Shown here piece after piece: positions 47,156 to 57,776 of a stretch of DNA of 64,000 nt (position 1 is its first letter; each line of letters starts with the position of its first letter). Source of the DNA: Athripsodes cinereus (lineage: Eukaryota > Arthropoda > Insecta > Trichoptera > Leptoceridae); assembly GCA_947579605.1 (NCBI GenBank), contig OX388313.1, positions 26,911,214 through 26,975,213 on the forward strand, written 5' to 3'. The notes under the pieces are model-generated. The model worked only from the letters and a program-made list of their open reading frames with translations, was not told the DNA's origin and searched no databases. Position numbers and translations under genes: made by a program.

Positions 47156-48000
47156 AATAAATAAAACAAGCGTTTTATTTTACTATCACTATTTTACAGT
47201 TATAATCTTCGAGTCCTTCACATGTCACATAAGTGGGTTTTAAAAATAATATTTAAACTGCAGAGGAGGTATCCAACCACTCAATTATTTGATGATAGGA
47301 AGATTCTTTCTGTGAGACACCTATATATTAGGAAGGCTCTAGTTCAATTTTACACAATTAGACAGGGTTGGAGGAGGTCACAGCAAAGTAGGGTCACGAG
47401 ACAGGTGGTGTCATTTGGTTGTATCGCTCCATTCATCTACAGTGTTCGGACAGCGGCAGTTTGTGTGGATGGCACCTAGACTATTTAATATCATACCTCT
47501 AAAGATTAGAGAAATCACTGTTTTTGTTGAATTTAAAAGAGCATGTTATGGGTGGGTGTCTGATCTGCCAATGGAGAGATTGCAGGATATCTTAGGATTT
47601 GTTCCATGATTTGTTTTGTGTTTTATGTGGGGTGATATACATGTGTTGTATGTGGTGTGGGATTTGTGATGTGTGTGGTTGAGGGATGTGTTGTTTTTTT
47701 ATTCTGGGTTTATATGGAGAAATGGTTTGTTTGTGTGTTGTTTCATGTATGGATGGTTTGCAGCAGTGTTTTTCTTGTTATGAATGTGATTGTGTTAATA
47801 TAGGAGATGAATGCTTTTTGTGATTGTGTATATGTTTCAGTATGATTGATATGTTTGTGAGATGTTTGCCCTAGAGCAGGTTATACCTAGTTGGGCAGCA
47901 TCAATGGAAATATGTATAAGATTTGTTATTTATTGGTGTAATAAAAAAAAATGTTTTATTTGGTGAGAGAGACGTCTTTTGTCTTATAAAGACATTGTCA
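47156..48000 (+). repeat. GTCTTTCGTC-family repeat, copy 5, split by a LINE
   Basis: AAATAAATAAAACAAGCGTTT at 47158 is the same as at 1988, and GGTGAGAGAGACGTCTTTTG at 47962 the same as 2029-2048. The 780 bp between them is the LINE insertion at 47181-47952, so removing it restores one repeat copy. Confidence 0.8.
47181..47952 (+). mobile_element. 5'-truncated Jockey-like LINE with 9-bp target duplication
   Basis: GTTTTATTT lies at 47172-47180 and again at 47953-47961, right after a short A-rich tail (ATAAAAAAAAA). The coding part reads VLKIIFKLQRRYPTTQLFDD, RKILSVRHLYIRKALVQFYT and, after a frame change near 47440, FGQRQFVWMAPRLFNIIPLK, IREITVFVEFKRACYGWVSD and LQDILGFVP with a stop at 47607. 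P..QL......SVR.LY....L...(frame change)...AP..FN..P..IR.....FK is the C-terminal end of Jockey-type ORF2. From 47610 the 3' region is GT-rich. Reverse transcriptase core missing. Confidence 0.85.
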
Positions 48001-48469
48001 ATCTGATTTTAAAATTTTTTAAAAAGTTAAAAGATGCCAGATTTAAATTCTCTCGTGCATGGCATTAACAGTATAAGTCAAAAAAAATCGATTTTTACTT
48101 TTTGATGGAACCTTGTAGTATATCTCAAACTACACACGTGTAATCGATAACAAAAGTCAAATTGTAATTATAAGACCTTAAAAACAATATTTGTATTTAA
48201 TAGTATATCTTATTTATTTTCAAACTCGTATAGCATTAAAAGTATATGTCGACTTATACTCTTAGTGACCAATCATTATGGTTAGTTTTCAACATTGTGA
48301 GTGGCATCAACAGTATAAGTCAACATGTACTATGAGCCGCGTGAATGTTTTTTTTCCTTACTAATTCACTTATACTGTTGGTATCACGTGCTGTCTCTCT
48401 TATTCTTTTGTTGGCTTTCTTCCTAGCCAGAAACTGCCAAGAAAAATTATTAGTTCAGGACAAAAAACA

Positions 48470-51010
48470 CAACATTCAAAGCTTTATCAAATGGGTCTTA
48501 AGGAATAGGACAAGAAGTTTGAAAATACTTTTGTTTCTTGAACCCAGGAGCAAGGAAGTATTTGTAGGTAACGGAACCCTATAATGTACCAGGTTGTTAA
48601 TCAAAGTTGGGTAGAAGTTATTGATCGGGCATTCGAAAAAAAAATTATCAAGGTCCTCCTCCTTCAGGCGGTCGCATAGAGGAGAACCAATAACGTGGAT
48701 TCGGTAGAGATGCGATCTGGCAAAGCAATGAGCTAACTTCATTATACAGATCGTGGAGGTGTCAGCCTTACTCATTGAAATTTCCGAAAAATAAAAGTTT
48801 CGTGGACACATTGGGTTGGATTGAGGTATACTTTCTTCCTTTGAGTTGGCTGGTCTCTGACCACTCTGCCTGCCAGCACTGGATGAGATTTCGACCGAAT
48901 ATCAAAGTGTAATCGGAGGCTGAGACAGTTTCCGATGGGTTAGGGAGGTTCGTTCCCAATATGGCCAATAGATATACTGCCTCATTGCCCGGGATCCCAC
49001 AGTTCACACGGGATCCAACCCAGTACCACCTCTCCACCCAAAATCTGAAGTTTATATAGGAGGTATCTAATATCTAAAGATAAAAGATCATCTGGTCGGG
49101 ATAATGCTGGAGAGAGAACGGCCTGGAGGGAGAACGGACTGGAGGGAGAACGGACTGGAGGGAGAACGGACTGGAGGGAGAACGGACTGGAGAGCGTTTT
49201 GAGAGTCGCTGAGGAGAGTTTTAACCCTGTAATGGCGTATGGTCAGAGCCCTTATAGCCTCTCCAATAACAAGACATTCCGCTGAGAAGACTGACGACTC
49301 GTCTCTGTGCCTGAACATTTTATTAGTGTTATATTAATAAAAGAAGCCAGCCCCCCCTATACGCTCTTTGTCACTTTTCGAACTGTCTGTATAGATAGGT
49401 GCCGGTAGTGCCAATCGGAATCAAAAATCGATTTAAAAATATGAGGTGCAAATATGCCGTTACTGACACCTAGTTGAGAGCAACTTTCGGTTTAAAACTT
49501 AGTGTGGGAAATGACAAATAGTATACAATAAGAACTGTGTAGCTCTCCAACAAGGGAGTTTTAATTTTTCTATAGCTGGTAACAAGAGGTGGTGGATCTT
49601 TACCCCTCCATACCGGTAAATGAGTTACCAAGTATGAGAGGAGATGAAGTTTGAGAGACAGAGGGTAATCAATAAAGGGTAATTAATAAAACGCAGGATT
49701 TTGACTAAAAACCTGTTACACATAAGATGTCTGCACAGTCCAAGTGGGGGATCTGCAGCCTCCACCTGTAATGCGTTGATAGGGGAGGATTATCCGTAAT
49801 TAACGGAAGAGACGGAGACCGGATCCGGTCTCAACAAGTTTTCTTGAAGGTTGGGGTTATTAAAAAGGATCCAAAGTCCAAATGGCTGCAGATAAATGCT
49901 GTATAAAAGATTTTCTGAGTCGCGGGGTGGCAACCTCACCAGACCCTGGAGACGGCTCTCATGATGTTGAGGCCGGTCTGACATTTGTGGTGTATGAGTT
50001 CAATGAATGAGGTCCATCAAATACCAGTGACCAATGTGACCTCCAGGAATCTTATTTCGTTAAAAGAATTAATCAACCGTTGGTCAAATCAAAATTTCAG
50101 GTAGACTAGACGGAGTTTTCTGGAGAATACTATGCTTTTGCACTTCTGGAAGGAAGCATTAAGGCCATGTTCCGACAACAACTCTGATTGCAAGGAAACC
50201 TGGAAGTTGTCCATGGCTTTATCGAAGCAATATACAAACAAATCATCCGCAGATTTCAAAATTTGGACATCTGTAGATATTGACTGATAGACATCATGCG
50301 TGTACAAGTTGAATAGAATGGGTGAGAACACTGAGCCTTGCGGCAATCACCTGTGAATGGTTTTTCTAATAGGAGGGTGATTGCGGGTTCTGTTCACGTC
50401 CGGATAGGGTAGAAGGAATGTCCAATTGATCAAGCTTTGCACATAGTATAAAAATAATAACATTATCGAAAGCACTATTGATGTCCAAGCATACACCTCC
50501 CAAGAGCTTTCTCCTCGATAACGATACGTGAACATCTGTGACCAAAATAGCTACGCTGTCCAGGACTCCCATTCTCTTCCTGAAATTGGATAACCAAGAT
50601 GGCTGCTTCCTGTTACCTTCTATGAATCAATCTAGTCGATTTTTCAACATGTGTTCTGTATTTTTGGCTATTGCTGAGGAGAGTGCAATTGGTCGATATG
50701 ATTGGCCCTGGTTTGGGTCAGTCTCTGCTTTCAAGATTGGAATAATGATCTGAGTTTTCCTCGAGCAAGATATATTGCCTATGATGAAAATATTTTTAAT
50801 AATGTTAAGTAAATATTCTAGAGAAACTCTTTGTATAAGGCTATACGTTATTCCATCGATTCCTGGGGATGTATCTGTAACGCAGTTCAGGACCAGCTTT
50901 AGTTCCTTGTCATTAAACTTTTTGTCAATTTCTCCAAGAGCAAAGTGGGAATAGAATTGAGATATTTCATTATGTTTTGGCACTGACTCTTCAGGGCCCT
51001 TCTGGGCAAG
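48470..51010 (-). pseudogene. I-type LINE ORF2, broken (RT and RNase H)
   Basis: Read on the reverse strand, the pieces are in order. About 50983-50627: SPGIDGITYSLIQRV and QSYRPIALSSAIAKNTEHML (RT fingers). About 50570-50370: GGVCLDINSAFDNV (RT catalytic Asp block). About 50346-50089: PQGSVFSPILFNLYTHDVY and SADDLFVY (the second RT catalytic block, SADD instead of the usual YADD). About 49318-49090: SVFSAECLVIGEAIRAL and LLSDSQNAL (RNase H). About 49020: RVNCGIPGNEAVYLLA (RNase H end). About 48720-48480: CFARSHLYRIHVIGSPLCDR and LDNFFFECP (C-terminal knuckle). RT plus RNase H is the layout of the I superfamily. Stops and frame changes between pieces make it dead. Confidence 0.85.
49109..49188. 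repeat. 16-bp minisatellite, five units, inside the LINE RNase H
   Basis: Five head-to-tail copies of GGAGGGAGAACGGACT (the first has three changes). Since 16 is not a multiple of 3, the expansion shifts the reading frame just after the LLSDSQNAL motif of RNase H. Confidence 0.92.
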
Positions 51011-51312
51011 TCTGTCTGCTAATTTAAGGATCCATTTGTCTGAGGATGGATGAAGTTTAGGAGAGCTGCAACCCTGGAAGATGGTAACATCAGTTGGGAG
51101 ACAAAATATGAAAATAGTTTCCTAAACACTCACAGTGGATAATGAGAAACCACCATGGAAACTTGCAATCTATACCATTACAAAGCGAAGTACCTATGTT
51201 TTTTAGTCTTCCAAAGAAGTGTCTGTTTTTATGAAATTGGATGATTTTTAATATTATTTTTAGAGCTAGCCTATGAAAAAGTTGCATTTAGTAGTATACG
51301 TCACAAACAAAT

Positions 51313-51428
51313 TACCAACACAACTGACATCAACAGTATATGTAAGAATCTAACAGTATATGTCACTGAAACCAGATACCAACACAACTGACATCAACAG
51401 TATATGTAAGAATCTAATAGTATATGTC
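51313..51428. repeat. 64-bp tandem duplication in the right subterminal region
   Basis: TACCAACACAACTGACATCA and the following GTATATGTAAGAATCTAA start at 51313 and again at 51377. Each unit carries two of the ACAGTATATGT motifs, so the duplication raises the motif count. Confidence 0.85.
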
Positions 51429-51659
51429 ATTTTTATATCAGAATCTATGAGTACAAGTCAATTTAATCCTTTATTTAAGTTATTTTTAAACTTTTGTATA
51501 CACAGTAACAAAATAATACACATTTTACATTGAAATTGTAAATTTCACGTCTTTATATCAATATTTGACTTCAGAAGCTTATTTTAAAAACTTTAAAATG
51601 CTCTCCTGTAAAATGTTGAAATTTGACTTATACTGTTAATGCCATGCACGAGAGATTAT

Positions 51660-52697
51660 TCTTCCCAAATCTGTTTTCTTCACCGTCACAACATCCACAA
51701 AATATTTTCTTACTGTGAGAATATCTGAAGCATATTAAAATCGTTTTTTTTTTCGTTCTCACAATCATCTTCTTATAAATAGGTATGATATTCATAAATT
51801 AAATATTTTATATATTTTTTAAATGAATTGAATAATTTATATTCATAACTGAATACATAATAATAATATATTATAATTTCCATACATTTCTTTACCGCCT
51901 GCAGCGAAACGTCTCGTCATTGTTTTCTTTTCATACTGAATATTGTAACTTATGTAGGTAGATATCTACAAAGTATTATTCTTAAACATAATATAAAATA
52001 TATAATATATATCTACCAGTCATCCTGATAATATAATCATAATACAATCACACCTCTTTGTTGAAATAATATTGTCTTTCTTTTGACAAAGGTTTGAACA
52101 GCTAAAGGATCGCTGCTTATGAAAATGGCTTCGATGGAGTGTGCTTATTTTCCATAATACAATTATTTCTTAATACCAGAGGCGTAACTAGATACAGAAA
52201 AACGCGACCATGCTCCCGAGCTTTTGAAGGGACCCAAAAAGTAAGAAGAAACGTTATTGCTAGTAAAAGTTATATACATACTTTCTTATATAAAGTAAAA
52301 GTACAGTAAAAATTATATACATTTTTGCCGCTTAATATAAGCGACTTCATAAAAAAAGTCTACCTTTTCTTGAACGATTGCATCCGGCTATCCCTTTTGA
52401 AGTCTTTCCTTGTTTCTATTGTTTATCTACATAATTCATTCCAGAATCCTAGATGTCAATCTGCAATGTTTTGATTTGGAACAAAGTTTTAAAAAAGTGT
52501 CTATTAATACAGTGACCAGTGTTTTAATATTGGTTAAAAATTATTATAATTCTCATTTTCTTTTATTCTGTTAAACAAAAAGATATATATTTATTCATAA
52601 TCTCGAATGTTAGGTGTTCATTTTTCTGTATGCTTTGAATCTTCCTCGAAACTGCATATTATATACTTAAGTCTCTGGTCCGACACTATATATCGAT
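51660..52697. other. AT-rich stretch, possible DNA-element end at 52182
   Basis: CCAGAGGCGTAACTAGATAC near 52182 resembles the CAG.GGCGTAAC ends of some hAT-like elements, but I found no partner end. The rest is AT-rich. Confidence 0.3.
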
Positions 52698-52937
52698 GGT
52701 ATAGCGCACAGATGTGGTAAGTGCAGTTTTTACCGAAAATGAGTTATTATACGCATGTGAATCTATATCATCTGAAGTATGTTCCTTAGGAATATTATTG
52801 CGTAACTCTGTGTCATTCCCGAGATATTTAACAAAAACTATGTGTGGTTAGTACTAAATTGTATGGCATCTCAAACTTTCAACATTGATTATCTCAAAAC
52901 TATGAAAACTGTACTTACCACATCTGTGCGCTATGCC
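52698..52937. mobile_element. Small MITE with 33-bp inverted ends
   Basis: GGTATAGCGCACAGATGTGG (from 52698) and CCACATCTGTGCGCTATGCC (to 52937) are inverted copies; the match covers 33 bp with two differences and continues outward as CTATATAT / ATATATAG with a gap. The 174 bp between has no frame. TA-rich flanks would fit a Tc1/mariner-type target, but the duplication is not certain. Confidence 0.75.
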
Positions 52938-52945
52938 ATATATAG

Positions 52946-53894
52946 ACCACATAAATAAAATCTATTTATTTCGTAAATAATATCAAAACTATAAAGTGTA
53001 AATTGCATATGGGAAGAAGGACATTTAAGTTTCTAGCTAAGGGTCCTCAAAGTTCTTGTTAATGCATTGGTATCAACTATCTACTTTACTTTATTTTATA
53101 CATTTTTTTGTCAGAAGAGATACTTTTAACTGATGTCAATTCACTTAACCAGCGTATCAAAGATCTATAACTAAAAAAATCCAAGACTAGCATCAAGCAT
53201 GAGGTTCTGACCACAATTACAACAACGGTTTAAATTTAGGAGGTAAGTAAGTTTTCTCCCAGTTTTTTTTTTAAGTGGAACATTTAAAGGTTAACGAAAA
53301 CTAATTTACCACTACACAAACAGACATCTCAAAAGATCCAATGCTTCAGTTCATCTGAAATTAAATTAGAAATTCAAGTCTTGATAATAATTCGTTAAAC
53401 GCAATAATTGTTTCGGCAATTGTCCTTAATTTGTCGTCATCTTAATATGAAAGTTTCAAGAATTATTGTTTTAACCATAATCCTTCAGGAGTTTCGTCCT
53501 TCATCCTTGTAATAATATTGTTGAAAAGTGCTTTAATCAGAAATGAAAAGAACATCTGACAATTGTTATCCGGTTTATCCGGTTTTGTTTCAATATTCGG
53601 CTTACTTATCTCGTAAGTTCTGGCTTAAGATTATTAAGAGTAAAAAAACATTAGGTGTCGTTATGTTGATCATGAAATTTAGTTAACATCGTTGACCGAT
53701 GGTACTTGGTGGAATTTCATGCTAAATTATTAAAAATAAAACACCATTATACCTATTTTTTTTACTTCCACAGAGACTTTATAAGCAATAATATATTTAT
53801 ACTCATAGATAGAGAAGAAAAAAATAAGGGAAAATATTTTTTATATAAATTATCAATGGGTACCGCAGCATGTTTTTTTGACTTATAGTCACTC
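52946..53894. other. AT-rich stretch, nothing recognised
   Basis: No supported feature. Confidence 0.45.
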
Positions 53895-53962
53895 CGCCCA
53901 TCGTAGGTTTAAAATCAAGACAAGATTAAAATCGTATTTAAATTATGTCAAGAGTAACCCTG
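53895..53962 (-). mobile_element. Half copy of the CAGGGTTACTC MITE
   Basis: AATCAAGACAAGATTAAAATC and GTCAAGAGTAACCCTG are the reverse complement of the left arm at 32311-32366. CAG follows directly. The other arm is not present. Confidence 0.6.
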
Positions 53963-54178
53963 CAGTAGTTGGATATCCGGTATCTGGTAAAGTCTCCATC
54001 CTCTTCCTCTCTAGTTTAAATATCCTTATTTTTATATATAAAGTATCAAAGTAGGACAATGAAATAATAAAAGTTATGCTTGAGTTGTGTTTATCGTTCT
54101 TTATTCTTTTAAAAATACAGAATAATGGTCTACTTTTTATTGCTATCCTTGTAATATGTTGGAGAGAAAAAACAGTAC

Positions 54179-54600
54179 CTAATACTTAAGAATCATCATC
54201 GTCGTAACGCAGGGCGAATACCAAACTCCTCTTTTCAGAGCGTCTCTGTGGCAATGAGTCACGTCTTTCCAGGATATTCCTAACACACTGATGTCGTTGT
54301 AACAGTAACGGTGTATAGTAAAACAGCGACCCAAGCCGTCACAACCATTGTGGACGAAAGAGCAATGTTCTTTTTGGCTAACTAGGACCATCTACATACT
54401 CTCCTATATTACAGAAACTACTGCGCTCTTTCGCTGAGTTTGCTGGCGCACAGTATCATACCACCATTTTGACATACCCTTACCACCTACCATTTAAAAT
54501 CCTTTTATGATACTTGTTTTCGAAACCTATCATCTTCCAATCTTGAGCCTTGATTAGGTTCCGAAACTCACAGCTATATAGAAGGATTGGCATAATACAG
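54179..54600 (-). mobile_element. LINE ORF2 end, RTE-like, with L-A tail
   Basis: From 54600 leftwards the reverse strand reads IMPILLYSCEFRNLIKAQDW then KMIGFENKYHKRIL and a stop. ILLYSCE...L.KA......FE...R.IL is the segment after the RT active site in RTE-type elements. Further on, CGACATCAGTGTGTTAGGAAT, CTGGAAAGACGTGACTCATTG and GACGACGATGATGATTC form the L-A tail. If continuous, this links the L-A tail to an RTE-type polymerase. Confidence 0.65.
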
Positions 54601-54603
54601 TTA

Positions 54604-54946
54604 TTATTTATTTATCGTGTCGAAACCCAGAAAAAAACAACCCAACTGATCTCCAGTACTGTACAAAACGCACAGCACGTGGAGATGCGTCAAAAATATC
54701 CTCCATAGTGCATGTGACAGGACACAATGGACACTCCAACAAGCGTGGCATGATCTGTGCTGCACCACAGTCACACGCTCCAGATTCGTCTTGTAGGAAG
54801 CCCCATCTTTCTGTATACTCATGGCAGTTTTCTACACCAGACCTTAGATGAATCAGGGTTTTCCATGTCCTATAGTCTAGATCGCCTCCTGCAGCAAGGT
54901 GTTCTTGGGCTAGGAAAGGTTCATCATATCTACAGATATTGAACAT
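54604..54946 (-). mobile_element. LINE ORF2 C-terminus with CDCG knuckle (R1/Jockey-like)
   Basis: A 112-codon open frame reads TWKTLIHLRSGVENCHEYTE, RWGFLQDESGACDCGAAQIM, PRLLECPLCPVTCTMEDIFD and PRAVRFVQYW. W..L..LR.GV.....RWG......CDCG......LL.CP..........A...A..F..YW is the zinc-knuckle end of R1/Jockey-related LINEs in insects. It has no stop over its length, so it may be a fairly recent, 5'-truncated copy. Confidence 0.8.
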
Positions 54947-54959
54947 GCAGCATTTCCTC

Positions 54960-55254
54960 GTGACACTGAATCTATATTTTTCTTTGAATTTCTAGTCCAT
55001 ACTACAGAGATTTTTTTTACTATGTCACATCTTCATCTGAATTGCAGTTTTCCCATGCTTCCGAATTGCAAAATTGTGATCTAAAAATCACTCAAAGTTT
55101 TCAAACTGTTAGTAAGTACCTTTTCACCTTCACAGAAGGAACTCTTATGAAGGAAAAGAAGCTGTAAAAACATTTGAAATTACCTAAAGTACATAAAGTA
55201 CATTTTCTAAAAAAACTACGCATTCAGACAAAATTTCGGTAAAAATTGTCTACA
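54960..55254. other. AT-rich stretch
   Basis: Nothing recognised. Confidence 0.4.
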
Positions 55255-55380
55255 ACTAATATTCTCTGCTTCTGTAAATGATAGTGGAAGGTCGCAGACA
55301 GGGAGAATTGTAGGGAGGTTTCCAGTCTATCCCTACCGTCTTGTGCCTAATAAAGTAAAGATATTATTATTATTATTTAC
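55255..55380 (+). mobile_element. Possible LINE 3' end with ATT tail
   Basis: AATGATAGTGGAAGGTCGCAG parallels TTGATAATAGAAGGCAAGATT in the LINE at 29449 (L..IIEGKIEG). An ATTATTATTATTATT tail follows at about 55362. The protein frame is lost. Confidence 0.4.
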
Positions 55381-55599
55381 AAGCAAATAAATAGAAGGTA
55401 TAATTATCTTATTCCTAAAGCATTGTGGCACTTCTTGCAGATGTTAATCACCTACAAACAATGATCTGAAAAGGTAAATATTTTTTTAATCTTCATATTG
55501 TAAGCATATCATACATATGTCAAAAAAGAACTGATGGAAATGCATTAATCAATTTGTATTTGCCACTGTGTAACAAATTTATTTATATATTTAAGCATT

Positions 55600-55770
55600 C
55601 TTCTCCCTACTTTAAGCTCCAGCCACGTTGGGTTTATCTATGGAAATAGGTCCTCCATTTTATTTTCCACTTCTCTCTATTTTGAATACACTGAATTCAC
55701 TTCCCTCCTGCGATCTTCCTAACATCATCCAACCATCTTGCCTAAGGGGTCTTGTCCTCCCTATTAAATA
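55600..55770 (-). mobile_element. LINE ORF2 C-terminal remnant (RTE-like)
   Basis: Reverse-strand translation with one in-frame stop gives ARWLDDVRKIAGG and IQNREKWKIKWRTYFHR, then TQRGWSLK. RW.DD..KIAG....Q.RE.WK......F..Q is the well-known RTE C-terminus. About 170 bp remain. Confidence 0.6.
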
Positions 55771-55929
55771 GGTACAAATTATATATTTTTAATATATTTA
55801 GTAATAGTCACTATGTACTACACCGCATCAATTTATTAGTAATATTTTCAAAATGTTTCGTGATTACCACATTGTCAGTGCCAATAAAATCATACAAACT
55901 GAATTTGTCTGAAATTATGTGTAAATAAT

Positions 55930-56330
55930 ATCCCCCAAGGCCTTCGACCTTTCGGAGGCTCCAAAATACCCATTTTTCTGCCTGAATAAAAAAGAGCTCA
56001 TTTTTTCGGTTTTAAAGTAAATACCTAAGCTAAAATAGCCGTAAAATTTGTTTTCTAAGGAGGACTTCGTCTAGAACTGGACGAAAGTGGGTTGAGAAGA
56101 AGAAAAAGAAGAGGAAAAGAAAGCTTTAGTACAAAACTGAGGTGATTGTGAATTTTCTCAAATTACTAAAAGAAATTGAAAATTAGGTGACGGGAGAAGA
56201 GAAGAAAAAAGGCTGGATATTTTTTAAGTTCCTATGACGAATTTTAAGAAAAACACATTCGATGCAAGGTTCGCCACTGTGCCTAGAGGCCTCGTTATCT
56301 TCTAATACGGCCCTGCGTGTAAGGAGACAC
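55930..56330 (-). mobile_element. Possible DNA-transposon fragment
   Basis: The reverse strand begins CAGGGCCGTATTAGAAGATA then ACGAGGCCTCTAGGCACAGT. CAGGGCCG... is a common start of hAT-like or P-like inverted ends in insects. No matching right end is found, though GGAGCCTCCGAAAGGTCGAAG further along has a similar style. Confidence 0.3.
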
Positions 56331-56675
56331 TAAAAAAACGCATCAATATCTTACGGTTTTCATGAAAATATTTTTTCTGGAAAATTTTATTACTTTTTAG
56401 TTTTTTCAGTTACTTAGTTGTTTTACTATCTTGAAACATATGAAAATTTTGGCATTTTTATAGAAGTAATAATTTATTTATTTTTTCTCATGCTAAATAA
56501 ATGTGTGTATTTATTTATTTATTATTTTTGCACATCATTATTATACAACAGACTCAACAAAAAATATGGGATATAAAATATTACAAAGATATGCAGTGGT
56601 GTGATAACCACTATTAAATTTAATTTTTATAGAGAGTATATACCTACATGTCTACAGATATTTAAACATATGTTA
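56331..56675. other. AT-rich left flank of the LTR retrotransposon
   Basis: A TTTA-rich run near 56505-56530; nothing else. The last bases before the LTR are CATATGTTA. Confidence 0.5.
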
Positions 56676-57213
56676 TGTAGCGGAGCTACATTTCTATGGT
56701 CCCGGGTGTGCATCGACCTTAAGATAATGATAAGCGAAATCCGCGAGTCGCTATTCGTTGATTAGATAATTGTTACATTATCAGATAGGGCTCGTGGGTT
56801 GGAGGTCGGTGAACACCCGAGCCTCGACACTCTTTCGCCTGCTACTGGACGATCAACATCACGCCAACCTCGCGCTTCTTGCTTGCATATTCAACCCACA
56901 CGTGAGTGAAAATCACATAATTAGTGTAAAATCAAATACATCTAACTAACCCGTAGGGATTTAATAATTGTCGTAGTCAAAGTAAATTTAATAAATCTAT
57001 TTTACACTTCTAACTAGAAGATAACATCTTTCATTTAATTAATTTTCTTATTCACTTTACAAATTTGAACATAGCAAATATTACTTATTAAATGTAAGTA
57101 ATTAATTTATATCGCCAGGTGAGATGTTTATTCATATTCCTTCATAGGAGTCGGATACGTCTTAAAATAAATAATACATTTTAATATTTCATACACCTTA
57201 TTAACCTGCGATA
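56676..57213 (+). repeat. 5' LTR, 538 bp
   Basis: Runs from TGTAGCGGAGCTACATTTC to TTAACCTGCGATA. Reading the two LTRs side by side I saw no difference over 538 bp. AATAAA near 57166 could be the polyadenylation signal. Boundaries are set by where the two copies diverge and by the primer site beginning one base after the end. Both copies are preceded by TA, so the true start could be two bases earlier. The end ATA is not the usual CA. Confidence 0.93.
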
Positions 57214-57214
57214 A

Positions 57215-57223
57215 TGGTGACCC
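57215..57223 (+). promoter_or_regulatory. Primer binding site, tRNA-Trp type
   Basis: TGGTGACCC begins one base after the LTR. It is the complement of a tRNA 3' end GGGTCACCA, which fits animal tRNA-Trp; the following CGT..GTTTG matches tRNA-Trp further only with a gap. Kabuki/CsRn1-type elements are known to use tRNA-Trp. Confidence 0.75.
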
Positions 57224-57776
57224 AGCGTAAGTTTGTAAAGTAGAATCATTTGTTCTAATTTTTGTATTAAATAGAGAATTTCAATCATTTTTATATTGTT
57301 AAAATACAACACGTAAAATCTTTTTAAATTGGTGTGTGAAAATTAGTATTGTTCCGATGGGTTGGTAGGCAAGCAAGCAACGCCGCGAATTCGTAGTATC
57401 TTGAAATAATAGTAAATCGTAATAGAGTCAATATACATAATCATAAGTAAAATAGTACATACATAATATTATAAGCATAATAATTTCTTTCTACAGCGGT
57501 GAGTTTCAAAATTCGGTAACACCAACTTAGAAGTATTTAACAGTGGTACGCGAAGTCGACCTAAGGTGGCGTGACGTTCGCCAGTGGTAGGCGAGACAGT
57601 CAAGGCCTCTGGCAACACTCGTATTAGCTGTTTTGGTATTTATCTCTGGTGGTTTGACAATTCATTTTGACATTTCTCTTTGTTTACAATAACCGTGACT
57701 TGTCTCTCAATTATTTAAGTGGTCTCTCAATTATTGTATTGTAGATATAGTTTATACTTTGTAAATTACTATAACA
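57224..57776 (+). other. Untranslated leader of the retrotransposon
   Basis: About 550 bp before gag with no frame of note. CAGTGGTACGCGA (57541) and CCAGTGGTAGGCGA (about 57580) are a direct repeat 40 bp apart that might belong to a packaging or dimerisation signal. A pair of GTGGTCTCTCAATTATT-like segments precedes gag (about 57702 and 57719). Confidence 0.5.

Larger units (their letters stand above)
48049..51655. mobile_element. TIR element (34-bp ends, clustered subterminal motifs) enclosing a LINE
   Basis: The 34-bp ends 48049-48082 and 51622-51655 are perfect inverted copies (starting TCTCTCGTGCATGGC, including ACAGTATAAGTCA). Variants of ACAGTATAAGTCA or ACAGTATATGTCA occur about ten times within roughly 370 bp of each end, in both orientations (for example 48309, 48366 reversed, 51337, 51352, 51401). 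Such clusters are typical of transposase binding regions. No transposase frame is visible; the centre is a broken I-type LINE. No target duplication was found at these ends. CAGATTT just outside both ends suggests the arms may once have been longer. Confidence 0.75.

Noticed and set aside
49109..49188. CRISPR array
   Set aside because: Units are contiguous 16-bp repeats without spacers, in eukaryotic DNA.
51313..51428. CRISPR-like repeats
   Set aside because: Two tandem 64-bp units only; no unique spacers.
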